This document shows, piece after piece, positions 1 through 7,181 of a DNA stretch of 18,470 bases (position 1 is its first letter; every line of letters starts with the position of its first letter). The notes below the pieces were generated by a model, which saw only the letters and a list, made by a program, of their open reading frames with translations, searched no databases and was not told the origin of the DNA. Where the stretch lies: contig CANRBO010000010.1 in NCBI GenBank assembly GCA_947628885.1, positions 1 through 18,470 on the forward strand, in the 5' to 3' direction. A program made the translations under genes and the position numbers. The stretch is from an uncultured Clostridia bacterium. Lineage in GTDB: Bacteria > Bacillota > Clostridia > TANB77 > CAG-508.

Positions 1-7
1 GCATTTT

Positions 8-56
8 AAAAATAACGAGCCTTCCTATTTTCAAGGAAAGCCCGTTATTTTTCATT
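8..56 (+). terminator. Intrinsic terminator of an upstream gene outside the window
   Basis: A hairpin has outer arms AAAAATAACG (8-17) and CGTTATTTTT (43-52), and an inner GC/TTCC:GGAA/GC helix interrupted by single mismatches. The T-run at the end of the right arm gives a + strand U-tract. It precedes the serS promoter, so it probably ends a gene to the left. Confidence 0.75.
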
Positions 57-105
57 TAAAAGTATTATCTAGTAACATAAAACTTTATTTTTTCCAAATT
101 TAATC

Positions 106-134
106 TTGTAATATGAGTAAATACATGATAAAAT
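106..134 (+). promoter_or_regulatory. serS promoter
   Basis: TTGTAA (106-111), a 17-bp spacer and TAAAAT (129-134), with an extended -10 TG at 126-127. A start around 140 leaves a leader of about 30 nt before the serS start codon. No T-box-like leader would fit in that space. Confidence 0.65.
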
Positions 135-170
135 ATATAGGACGAATCATAGAAAGGAATTAGATTTCAG

Positions 171-1460
171 ATGATTGATATAAAATTAATTAGAGAAAAT
201 CCAGATTTAGTAAAAGAAAATATTAAGAAAAAGTTTCAAGATCACAAGTTATCTCTTGTTGATGAAGTTATTGAGCTTGACAAGAAAAACAGAGAAGCTA
301 CCCTAAAAGGAGATAATTTAAGAAGTAGTAGAAATTCTTTAAGTAGCCAAATTGGTGTGCTTATGAAAAATGGAGACAAAGAGCAGGCTGAGCAAATAAA
401 AAAACAAGTTCAAGAAATTAACCAAGAACTTGAAGAAAATGAAAAGTTAGAAGAAAAATATAGTGAAGAAATTAAATCAAGGATGCTTAAAATCCCTAAC
501 ATAATGGATCCTTCTGTTCCAATAGGAAAAGATGATTCAGAAAATGTGGAAGTTGAGAGATTTGGTGAGCCAGTAGTTCCACCTTACGAAGTTCCTTATC
601 ATGCTGACATAATTACTGCTCTTGGTGGTTTGGACAAGGAGTCTGCAGGTCGCACTAGTGGTGTTGGCTTTTATTACCTTCTTGGTAATGTTGCTAGACT
701 TCATGAAGCAGTATTAGCTTATGCTAGAGATTATATGATTAATAATGGCTTTACTTATGCTATACCACCTTTTATGATACGTTCTGATGTTGTAACTGGT
801 GTTATGTCTTTTGAAGAAATGGATGCCATGATGTACAAAATTGAAGGCGAAGATTTATTCTTAATTGGTACATCTGAACACTCAATGATTGGAAAATACA
901 AAGATCAAATTATTAAAAAAGATTCTTTACCAATTAAAATGACTTCCTATTCTCCATGTTTTAGAAAAGAAATTGGTTCTCATGGTTTGGAAGAAAGAGG
1001 TTTATATCGTTTACATCAATTTGAAAAACAGGAAATGATTGTTATCTGTGAACCTGAAGATTCTATGGATTTCTATAATAAAATGTGGAAATTAACAGTT
1101 GATTTCTTTAGAAGTATGAACGTTCCTGTTAGACAACTTGAGTGTTGTTCAGGAGATTTGGCTGATTTGAAAGTAAAATCTTGCGACGTTGAAGCATGGT
1201 CTCCAAGACAACAAAAATATTATGAAGTTGGTTCTTGCTCAAATTTAAGTGATGCACAAGCTAGAAGACTTGGCATCAGAGCAAAAGGCGAAAAAGGTAA
1301 TTATTATTTGCATACTTTAAACAATACTGTAATCGCCTCTCCAAGGGGGCTTATTGCTGTTATTGAAAATAATTACAATGAAGACGGAAGCGTAACTATT
1401 CCTGAAGTTTTAAGACCTTACATGGGCGGACTTGAAAAAATGGAACCAGTTAAGAATTAA
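171..1460 (+). CDS. serS: Serine--tRNA ligase (SerRS)
   Basis: This cytoplasmic class II aminoacyl-tRNA synthetase attaches serine to tRNA-Ser (and tRNA-Sec where present). The 429-residue length is normal for bacterial SerRS. Residues about 30-105 are a Lys/Glu/Gln-rich heptad region, the long antiparallel coiled-coil arm that holds the tRNA extra arm. The catalytic core follows, with a TSEHSMIG segment, motif 2 (CFRKEIGSHG) and the C-terminal motif-3 region (SPRGLIAVIENN). The usual G-R-T at motif 3 reads S-P-R-G, so this is a somewhat divergent SerRS. The start follows AAAGGA at 153-158. It has its own promoter, and engB follows after 80 nt on the same strand, possibly cotranscribed. Confidence 0.96.
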   Translation: MIDIKLIRENPDLVKENIKKKFQDHKLSLVDEVIELDKKNREATLKGDNLRSSRNSLSSQIGVLMKNGDKEQAEQIKKQVQEINQELEENEKLEEKYSEEIKSRMLKIPNIMDPSVPIGKDDSENVEVERFGEPVVPPYEVPYHADIITALGGLDKESAGRTSGVGFYYLLGNVARLHEAVLAYARDYMINNGFTYAIPPFMIRSDVVTGVMSFEEMDAMMYKIEGEDLFLIGTSEHSMIGKYKDQIIKKDSLPIKMTSYSPCFRKEIGSHGLEERGLYRLHQFEKQEMIVICEPEDSMDFYNKMWKLTVDFFRSMNVPVRQLECCSGDLADLKVKSCDVEAWSPRQQKYYEVGSCSNLSDAQARRLGIRAKGEKGNYYLHTLNNTVIASPRGLIAVIENNYNEDGSVTIPEVLRPYMGGLEKMEPVKN

Positions 1461-1540
1461 TTATTAAAACACGTTTCATAAATTTAACTAGTTATATTAT
1501 TTTGAAACATAACATAAAAAATAAGGAAAGGTACAAAACA

Positions 1541-2122
1541 ATGATAATCAAAGATCCAAAATTTGAAATATCTGCTGTATCTGAGAAACAGTATCCTAAA
1601 GGAGATTTACCTGAAATAGTGTTAGTAGGCAAATCTAATGTTGGTAAATCTTCTTTTATAAATACTATGCTTAATAGAAAAAGTTTAGCTAGAACGAGTA
1701 ATACTCCGGGAAAAACAAGGCAAATAAATTTTTATAACATTGATAATAAATTTTATTTTGTTGATTTACCTGGTTATGGCTTTAGCAAAATTTCTAAGCA
1801 AGAGCAGATTAAGGTTGGCGGTTTTATTGAAGATTATTTAATAAAAAGTAAAAATATAAAATTAATTATATTTTTAATTGATATTAGGCATAATCCTACT
1901 GCTGATGACAAGCTAATGTATGATTTTATAATTAATCAAAATTTGCCTTGTATTATAATTGCTAATAAAGCTGATAAAATCGCTATTACTAAAGTTGATG
2001 CACAAGTAACTGCTTTAGCAAATAAGCTTAATCCGCTTCACGACTTAACTTTTTTACCATTTTCTTCTGAACGAAAAATATATACTGAAAGAGTATGGGA
2101 TTCAATCGAATCAATCTTGTAA
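1541..2122 (+). CDS. engB: Ribosome biogenesis GTPase EngB/YsxC (YihA)
   Basis: A TRAFAC-class GTPase of 193 residues needed for assembly of the 50S ribosomal subunit. G1/Walker A is GKSNVGKSSF at residues 30-39. A switch region containing TPGKTRQINFY is followed by G3 DLPGYG (75-80), G4 NKADK, and a G5-like FSSE near the end. The ATG at 1541 is preferred because AAGGAAAGG lies at 1523-1531. A TTG at 1502 in the same frame would add 13 non-conserved residues and has no ribosome binding site. No clear promoter is seen in the 80-nt gap after serS, so readthrough from serS is likely. Confidence 0.95.
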   Translation: MIIKDPKFEISAVSEKQYPKGDLPEIVLVGKSNVGKSSFINTMLNRKSLARTSNTPGKTRQINFYNIDNKFYFVDLPGYGFSKISKQEQIKVGGFIEDYLIKSKNIKLIIFLIDIRHNPTADDKLMYDFIINQNLPCIIIANKADKIAITKVDAQVTALANKLNPLHDLTFLPFSSERKIYTERVWDSIESIL

Positions 2123-2125
2123 AAC

Positions 2126-2172
2126 AAAGAAAGAAAATGCGTTTTATTTTTATTTACGCATTTTCTTTCTTT
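2126..2172. terminator. Convergent, probably bidirectional terminator between engB and the DUF951 gene
   Basis: A perfect 16-bp inverted repeat pairs 2126-2141 with 2157-2172 around a 15-nt T-rich loop. On the + strand it starts 3 nt after the engB stop and is followed by TTATTATTTTTTC. On the - strand it is followed by TGTTTTAC. It can therefore end both the engB transcript and the gltX-DUF951 transcript. Confidence 0.75.
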
Positions 2173-2234
2173 ATTATTTTTTCTTTTTAAGCTATTCTTT
2201 CTTTGTCATTATTTTCTTTTTGACATCTTCTTTT

Positions 2235-2411
2235 TTATTCTTCCTTTTTAGTAATTGCTTTTAAAGCCTTTTCTCTTGGCATTAAAATCGTTTTTCCACA
2301 GCCAAGACATTGGAGTTTAAAATCCACTCCAATTCTTGTTAAAATCCATTGTTTGCTCCCACAAGGGTGCATTTTTTTTGTTCTTACCTTATCCCCTACA
2401 TTAAAATCCAT
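2235..2411 (-). CDS. DUF951 family small zinc-ribbon-like protein (YyzM-like)
   Basis: A 58-residue protein that begins MDFNVGDKVRTKKMHPCGS and contains LQCLGCGKTILMPRE. The family hallmarks are visible: an N-terminal VGD-x-VR-x-KK-x-HPCG segment and a later CLGCG followed by a MPR motif. His15, Cys17, Cys35 and Cys38 could bind one metal ion (inference). The function of DUF951 is not established; members are small Firmicutes proteins. The start follows AAAGGGA at about 2424-2430. It lies 72 nt downstream of gltX on the same strand with no terminator between, so cotranscription is likely. The last residues are Lys/Glu-rich and unlikely to be structured. Confidence 0.9.
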   Translation of the reverse strand: MDFNVGDKVRTKKMHPCGSKQWILTRIGVDFKLQCLGCGKTILMPREKALKAITKKEE

Positions 2412-2483
2412 TTATATTATTATTCCCTTTCTAGGTAACAATTTATAGTTTTATGCTGTTTCCTAACTTAGCTCGAACGTAAG

Positions 2484-4109
2484 CTATTTAATCAAATTTA
2501 ATCTTGATATAACTTCATCTTTACCTAATACGTTCATGATTTCATAAAGGTCAGGTGTATTTCTTCTTCCAGTTATCGCAACTCTAAGCACAGTACTTAC
2601 ATCTCCTACATGACCCGGCCATTTTTCAGGATTTTGTTTATATTCTTTTACTTCTCTAGCATATCCACATTTTTCAGCTGTGTCTTTTATTTTATTAAAC
2701 CATGTTTCTTTATCATCATTTTCATTATATACTTTTAAATATTCTTCGATTACCTTTTTTGCGTCTTCGCCTTGGATTTTGTCAAAATCATATTCTTTTG
2801 GTGCCTCATACATATATATAATGTTTTCTTTAACTTCTGACCATTTAGAAATATCTTTTCTAGGCTTTTGATTGCCCCTTTCTATGCCAAATACCTTCAA
2901 CGCATATTCCTTATTTTCTAATATTTTTTCTAATTCTTGGTCATATTGTTTTGCCCACTCCATTGATTTATCATAGACTTCTTCAGCCGTCATTTTTGAA
3001 ATTACAGTTTTTCCAATATCTAAAAGCTTGACCATATCAAATAAAGCTCCGCTTACGCTCATTTTATTTAGTTGAAAATCAAATTCATCAATTGATTTAT
3101 CTGGATTTGCTCTTCTCCAATTTTCAAATGTAGAATTTGCTATATTTAGAAGATATTCTTTTACAGCTTGTGGTGGTATTCCTTCTTCTTTGTAATAAGA
3201 AACTGCTGCTTCAGGATCTTTTCTTTTACTTAACTTTCTCTTGTTTCCATTGTCATTTTTCATAATAGGCGAAATGTGAGCATATTTAGGTGCTCTAAAT
3301 CCCATTTCTTGAAATAATTGCAAATGCAATGGCACTGAAGAAAGCCACTCATCACTTCTAATTACATGTGTTGTTCTCATTAGATGATCATCAACAGCAT
3401 GTGCAAAATGATATGTAGGAAGCCCGTCTGCTTTTATTATTACTATATCTTGGTCATTTTCAGGGAATTCCACATTTCCTTTTATTATATCTTTATGTTT
3501 TATTTTTCTGTCCTCTCTACCTGGTGATTTAAATCTTACAATAAATTTTTCTCCATTTTTTATTTTTTCTGCCATTTCTTCTACTGTGAGATTTCTACAT
3601 TTTGCCCATACTCCATAATATCCTGGTCTGATTTTGGCTGCTTCTTGCTTTTGCCTTATTTCTTCCACTTCTTCTGTTGTGCAGAAACATGGATATGCTT
3701 TGCCCAACTCTATCATATATTTTGCAAATGATTGATAAATTTCTTTTCTCAAAGATTGCTTGTATGGACCATATTCGCCTTTTTCGTCTGTATCTGATAT
3801 CATACCTTCATCAGGATTCATATCAAAATCTTTTAAAGAATTGATTATGCCAGTTACACCATTTTCGATTTCTCTTTTTTGGTCTGTATCTTCAACTCTT
3901 AAGAAAAATACTCCACCTGTTTTTTGAGCTGCCATTTTTGCAACAAGAGCTTGGTATAGTCCACCTATATGTACAAATCCAGTTGGGCTTGGTGCAAATC
4001 TTGTAACAATTGCTCCTTCTTTTAATTCTCTTGGTTTGTATTTTTCTTCATAATACGAAATTGGTTTCGCATCAGGAAAAATTAAGTTTGCTAAATCTTT
4101 ATAATCCAT
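2484..4109 (-). CDS. gltX: Glutamate--tRNA ligase (GluRS)
   Basis: A class I aminoacyl-tRNA synthetase that attaches glutamate to tRNA-Glu, and in many Firmicutes also to tRNA-Gln for later amidation. The protein has 541 residues. The HIGH motif occurs as FAPSPTGFVHIGG (residues 38-50), followed by RVEDTDQKRE. The KMSKS-type loop is RKLSKRKDPEA (291-301). The C-terminal third is the helical anticodon-binding domain and ends in GRRNTPDLYEIMNVLGK. A 30-odd-residue N-terminal extension precedes the usual start of the Rossmann fold, and the protein is longer than typical 480-residue GluRS. The start follows AAAGGA, and a strong promoter lies at 4228-4256. The DUF951 gene follows in the same direction. 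Confidence 0.95.
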   Translation of the reverse strand: MDYKDLANLIFPDAKPISYYEEKYKPRELKEGAIVTRFAPSPTGFVHIGGLYQALVAKMAAQKTGGVFFLRVEDTDQKREIENGVTGIINSLKDFDMNPDEGMISDTDEKGEYGPYKQSLRKEIYQSFAKYMIELGKAYPCFCTTEEVEEIRQKQEAAKIRPGYYGVWAKCRNLTVEEMAEKIKNGEKFIVRFKSPGREDRKIKHKDIIKGNVEFPENDQDIVIIKADGLPTYHFAHAVDDHLMRTTHVIRSDEWLSSVPLHLQLFQEMGFRAPKYAHISPIMKNDNGNKRKLSKRKDPEAAVSYYKEEGIPPQAVKEYLLNIANSTFENWRRANPDKSIDEFDFQLNKMSVSGALFDMVKLLDIGKTVISKMTAEEVYDKSMEWAKQYDQELEKILENKEYALKVFGIERGNQKPRKDISKWSEVKENIIYMYEAPKEYDFDKIQGEDAKKVIEEYLKVYNENDDKETWFNKIKDTAEKCGYAREVKEYKQNPEKWPGHVGDVSTVLRVAITGRRNTPDLYEIMNVLGKDEVISRLNLIK

Positions 4110-4227
4110 AACAAATTCTATTCCTTTCTAATTATATTTACACTTCCATAATACTATGTGTTATACCATAACAATTTTTTACAAAATCTGTATATATTGT
4201 ACCTTTTATATTATAACTACTTATATA

Positions 4228-4256
4228 AGTATATCTTAATTTTCCACTTTTTGCAA
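4228..4256 (-). promoter_or_regulatory. gltX promoter
   Basis: On the - strand: TTGCAA (4251-4256), a 17-bp spacer, and TATACT (4228-4233). The leader to the gltX start is about 110 nt and shows no obvious T-box or riboswitch fold by eye. The spacer contains one copy of a 15-bp direct repeat (see 4236-4301). Confidence 0.6.
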
Positions 4257-4301
4257 GACTAGTTGTAAATTTAAGTTGCTTTTTATTTAATTTTCCACTT
4301 T
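4236..4301. repeat. Pair of 15-bp direct repeats at the gltX promoter
   Basis: TTAATTTTCCACTTT occurs exactly at 4236-4250 and again at 4287-4301, 51 bp apart. The first copy fills most of the -35/-10 spacer of the gltX promoter and the second lies upstream of the -35. A 51-bp offset is close to five helical turns, so both copies would face the same side of the DNA. No transcription factor can be named. The rest of the 4110-4391 gap holds only the gltX leader and AT-rich DNA with no further recognisable feature. Confidence 0.45.
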
Positions 4302-4391
4302 ACACTTATCCTTGAAAATATTTTGCTTTTCAATTCACCTGTTTTAAGAATATTTTTTATACATTTTGCTTCAAATCTTGACGTACTTATG

Positions 4392-4420
4392 TTTACAAAT
4401 CAAATAATTTGTACTATAAT
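4392..4420 (+). promoter_or_regulatory. Promoter of the Panacea toxin-antitoxin remnant, with a palindromic operator candidate
   Basis: TTTACA (4392-4397), a 17-bp spacer, and TATAAT (4415-4420). The spacer contains the inverted repeat ACAAAT-N6-ATTTGT (4395-4412), which includes the tighter palindrome CAAATAATTTG (4401-4411). A dyad between -35 and -10 is a usual place for an autoregulatory operator of a toxin-antitoxin operon. Which protein would bind is not visible from the sequence. Confidence 0.6.
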
Positions 4421-4506
4421 AATATTATATTAATGAAGGAAATTCAGTTTGTAAGAAAAAATCTTTCAATTCTATGTATACCTTCAGAAAGGAAAAGTAT
4501 TTTTAT

Positions 4507-4971
4507 ATGTATAAAATTTATGATGCGTTAACAATAGCTAAATGGATTATAAATAAAGTTCATCCAGAACCACTAAAACTACAAAAATTATTATACCTTG
4601 CTCAAGGTTATTCATATGCTTTTCATGACAGACCTTTATTTAATGAAGAATTAGAAGGCTGGGTACATGGTCCTGTTGTTAGAAATGTTTATATTATGTT
4701 TCGAAATTATCAATTTAACAATATAGATATTAGTTTCGAAGTTGAAGATTTAGATGCAGAAACTATAGATGTATTAAATTACGTAATTGATAATTTTTCA
4801 AAATATGATTCTAAATATTTAGAAGATTTAAGTCACAGGCAAGATCCATGGATATTATCAAGAAATGGTTTAGATCCTGACGAAAGAAGTGATAAGACAA
4901 TCACTAAGGAAAGCATTTCAAATTATTTTATAAATGAGGTGTTTCAGCCAGAAATGGAGGACTGGGACTAA
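4507..4971 (+). CDS. Panacea-domain antitoxin-like protein (SocA/DUF4065 family)
   Basis: A 154-residue protein that is almost entirely one Panacea (DUF4065, SocA-like, phage GepA-related) domain. The diagnostic stretch runs from about residue 22 to 60: PLKLQKLLYLAQGYSYAF, then PLFNEELEGWVHGPVV. Panacea domains are known antitoxin domains that neutralise many unrelated toxins by direct protein contact, and some relatives act as proteolytic adaptors. The ATG at 4507 is chosen because AAAGGAAAAG lies at 4488-4497; an in-frame ATG at 4474 has no ribosome binding site and adds a non-family dodecapeptide. The stop codon overlaps the start of a 26-codon toxin-like remnant (TAATG), the expected coupling of antitoxin to toxin. 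It has its own promoter, and both neighbours are - strand housekeeping genes, so it looks like an acquired island. Confidence 0.88.
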   Translation: MYKIYDALTIAKWIINKVHPEPLKLQKLLYLAQGYSYAFHDRPLFNEELEGWVHGPVVRNVYIMFRNYQFNNIDISFEVEDLDAETIDVLNYVIDNFSKYDSKYLEDLSHRQDPWILSRNGLDPDERSDKTITKESISNYFINEVFQPEMEDWD

Positions 4972-5051
4972 TGATTGGAGAAATATGGACATATAGAGCT
5001 ACTAAACCAAGTGATGATTTAGAAAAAGTTAGACCTGTATTAGTTAAATGA
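4971..5051 (+). pseudogene. Truncated PemK/MazF-like toxin remnant (26 codons)
   Basis: The ATG overlaps the antitoxin stop codon by one base, and GGAGG at 4956-4960 is a good ribosome binding site. The peptide starts MIGEIWTYRAT and ends KVRPVLVK before a TGA. This matches the first beta strands of PemK/MazF-type endoribonuclease toxins, which commonly begin with a G-E-I-W segment followed by a R-P-V-L-V strand. Full toxins are about 100-130 residues; here the core barrel and C-terminus are gone. A terminator hairpin begins 23 nt later, with no continuation in another frame. The remnant is too short to be an active RNase. The toxin family assignment rests on only 26 residues and is therefore moderate. 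Another toxin with a similar SH3-like start is possible. Confidence 0.62.
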
Positions 5052-5073
5052 CATTTAATATGTTATAAATCAC

Positions 5074-5119
5074 AAATGCAATAATACCAAGCTTTAAAAA
5101 GCTTGGTATTATTGCATTT
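5074..5119. terminator. Convergent terminator hairpin between the toxin remnant and rnj
   Basis: A 22-nt arm at 5074-5095 is perfectly complementary to 5098-5119, with an effective loop of A and T residues around 5092-5101. It begins 2 nt past the rnj stop on the - strand and 23 nt past the toxin-remnant stop on the + strand, so it can serve both. The U-tracts are modest on each side; the + strand continues as TTTTATTA. Confidence 0.75.
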
Positions 5120-5121
5120 TA

Positions 5122-6885
5122 TTACACTTCCATAATGATTGGTAGAATCATTGGGTTCCTTTTTGTTTTGTTGAATACAAAATCTCTAACTCTATCTTTT
5201 AGTGTAGATTTTATTATTGACCAATCTGTTACATGATTTGCTTCTAAATCCTTGATTTCATTTCTAATGAAACTTTTTACTTCTTCCATTAAGTTTTCAG
5301 ATTCTCTAACATAGACAAATCCTCTTGAAATAACATCAGGTCCTGATACAATTTCTCCTGCTCTATCCATAGACATTACTATTACTATTAATCCGTCTTG
5401 TGATAAATGCTGTCTATCTCTTAAAACTACACTTCCTACATCTCCAACTCCAAGACCGTCAACCATTACTCTGCCTGAAGGTACAGTTCCACCAAGTTTT
5501 GCTTCGTTTTCATTAAGCTCTATTTCTCTACCATTATTTGAAATAAATATATTTTCTTTATCTATTCCCATTTCTATCGCGGTGTCTCTGTGTGCTATTA
5601 ATTGTCTATATTCTCCATGAACTGGGATAAAATATTTTGGTTTTGTTAAAGCCATGATGAGTTTTTGTTCTTCTTGACAAGCGTGTCCTGAAACGTGGAC
5701 ATCAGCCAATGCACTATAAACGACTTCTGCTCCAATTTTAAGTAATTTGTCAATTACGTTAGATACTGCTTTTTCATTTCCTGGAATAGGATTTGCTGAA
5801 ATAATTACTAAATCATTTCCTGTTAGAGTAACTTTTTTGTGCTCTCCATTTGCCATACGTGTAAGTGCTGACATAGTTTCACCTTGGCTACCTGTTGTAA
5901 TTATTACAAGCTCTTCATCTTTATAATTCTTGATTAAATCAATATCTATAAATAAGTTGTCAGGTGCATCAATATAATTTAAGTCTCTTGCAGCATCTAT
6001 CATGTTCATCATACTTCTGCCTGATACCGCAATCTTTCTTTTATATTTTACAGCTGCGTTTACAATTTGTTGAACTCTATGAACATTTGATGCAAATGTT
6101 GCAACAACTATTCTTTTTTTGCATCCTTCGAACAGATTATCGAAAACTGGACCTACAGATTTTTCAGACATTGTAAATCCTTTTCTTTCGGCATTTGTAC
6201 TGTCTGATAGTAAAGCAAGTACTCCTTCTTTTCCAAGTTCAGCTAACCTTCCTAAATCCATCATCTGTCCGTCAATTGGTGTATAGTCAACTTTGAAGTC
6301 CCCTGTATGCACTACAGTTCCAACAGGTGTATGAATTGCGAACATTACAGCATCTGGGATACTGTGTGAACTTCTAATAAATTCCACTTGCATTTTTCCG
6401 ACATTAACTGTTTCGCCTTGTTCTATAGTATTGATTTTTGCTATGTTCATTATACGTTGTTCTTCTAATTTATGCTCTATTAATTTAGTTGTAAGTCTTG
6501 TTGCATAAATTGGCATGTTAACTTGTTTTAACACATAAGGTATAGAGCCTATATGGTCTTCGTGACCGTGAGTAATGAATAATCCCTTTATTTTATCTTT
6601 ATTTCTAATTAAATATGTTACGTCAGGAATTACTAAATCTACTCCTAACATATCATCTTCAGGGAATTCCAATCCACAGTCTACCAATATTATCTCATCT
6701 TCATATTCAAAAACTGTGATGTTTTTTCCTATTTCATCTAATCCACCTAATGCGATTATCTTTAGATTACTTTTCTTAAAATTAAAGTCTAATATTGACT
6801 TGTCTTGTTTTACTGATTTTCCGCTTCTATAGTTTCTCCTATAGCCGGTTTTTCTCGTGTCTCTCTTGTTTTGTTTTGTTTCCAT
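5122..6885 (-). CDS. rnj: Ribonuclease J (beta-CASP metallo-beta-lactamase RNase)
   Basis: A cytoplasmic mRNA decay and rRNA maturation enzyme with 5'-3' exonuclease and endonuclease activity, acting on 5'-monophosphate RNA. The protein has 587 residues from the ATG at 6885. After a basic, low-complexity tail of about 35 residues, the metallo-beta-lactamase core has VDCGLEFPEDDMLGVDLVIPD, the metal-binding HGHEDH (residues 106-111) and HTGDFKVD. The beta-CASP region has SDSTNAERKGFTMSE and TTGSQGE, and the core closes with SGHACQEE and PVHGEYRQL. The C-terminal domain ends in RNPMILPIIMEV. The 6885 ATG is favoured over the in-frame ATG at 6903 because GGAGAG at about 6896-6901 is well spaced for it, while 6903 has no ribosome binding site. 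A consensus promoter lies about 150 nt upstream. Confidence 0.95.
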   Translation of the reverse strand: METKQNKRDTRKTGYRRNYRSGKSVKQDKSILDFNFKKSNLKIIALGGLDEIGKNITVFEYEDEIILVDCGLEFPEDDMLGVDLVIPDVTYLIRNKDKIKGLFITHGHEDHIGSIPYVLKQVNMPIYATRLTTKLIEHKLEEQRIMNIAKINTIEQGETVNVGKMQVEFIRSSHSIPDAVMFAIHTPVGTVVHTGDFKVDYTPIDGQMMDLGRLAELGKEGVLALLSDSTNAERKGFTMSEKSVGPVFDNLFEGCKKRIVVATFASNVHRVQQIVNAAVKYKRKIAVSGRSMMNMIDAARDLNYIDAPDNLFIDIDLIKNYKDEELVIITTGSQGETMSALTRMANGEHKKVTLTGNDLVIISANPIPGNEKAVSNVIDKLLKIGAEVVYSALADVHVSGHACQEEQKLIMALTKPKYFIPVHGEYRQLIAHRDTAIEMGIDKENIFISNNGREIELNENEAKLGGTVPSGRVMVDGLGVGDVGSVVLRDRQHLSQDGLIVIVMSMDRAGEIVSGPDVISRGFVYVRESENLMEEVKSFIRNEIKDLEANHVTDWSIIKSTLKDRVRDFVFNKTKRNPMILPIIMEV

Positions 6886-6926
6886 TTTATCTTTTCTCTC
6901 CATTTCTTAATACGCCTAAATAGAGA

Positions 6927-6949
6927 TAGTTTTTCGCATGAAAAAACTA
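6927..6949 (-). promoter_or_regulatory. Hairpin in the rnj leader
   Basis: In the rnj transcript, TAGTTTTTTC (6949-6940) can pair with CGAAAAACTA (6936-6927), with one bulged U and a tiny loop. It sits about 40 nt upstream of the rnj start codon inside the roughly 145-nt leader. It might protect or attenuate the leader, but no function is shown. Confidence 0.4.
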
Positions 6950-7035
6950 CCTTAATATTATTTACTTTTCTCTCTTCTCTTAAACATATTAAATAAAATC
7001 TCTTCTTTATCCTATTCGGATAATAACTATTATTA

Positions 7036-7064
7036 ATTATAATACAAAAACTATTTAATGTCAA
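7036..7064 (-). promoter_or_regulatory. rnj promoter
   Basis: On the - strand: a perfect TTGACA (7059-7064), a 17-bp spacer, and a perfect TATAAT (7036-7041). The exact consensus at both boxes suggests strong constitutive transcription. A 16-bp palindrome at 7078-7093 lies just upstream of the -35. Confidence 0.8.
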
Positions 7065-7077
7065 ACTCTTTAGGTTT

Positions 7078-7093
7078 ACATAACTCGTTATGT
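7078..7093. promoter_or_regulatory. Palindrome upstream of the rnj -35 box
   Basis: ACATAAC-TC-GTTATGT has two perfect 7-bp arms and ends 14 bp upstream of the rnj -35 hexamer. The position suits a regulator site. It could also be a short hairpin in the addB 3' region, but there is no U-tract, so it is not a convincing terminator. Confidence 0.35.
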
Positions 7094-7181
7094 CCGATAG
7101 ACTTAAAAAGTTGTGCTTAAACCTTCACGTCAATACAAATAATCTTATGCACTTAATATTTTCTTTAATTATATTCTCAAC

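Noticed and set aside
1472..1508. GTTTCA...TGAAAC inverted repeat between serS and engB
   Set aside because: The arms are only 6 bp with a loop of about 25 nt and no U-tract; not convincing as a terminator or operator.
2680..2871. 63-codon + strand frame inside gltX
   Set aside because: It is antisense to the conserved GluRS anticodon-binding domain, with no initiation signals.
4110..4227. T-box riboswitch in the gltX leader
   Set aside because: The leader is only about 110 nt and shows no T-box consensus (TGGNACC-like) sequence or terminator hairpin before gltX.
6810..7064. 84-codon - strand frame overlapping the rnj start
   Set aside because: It overlaps the rnj promoter and 5' coding region in another frame, lacks family-like sequence, and begins inside the -35 box.
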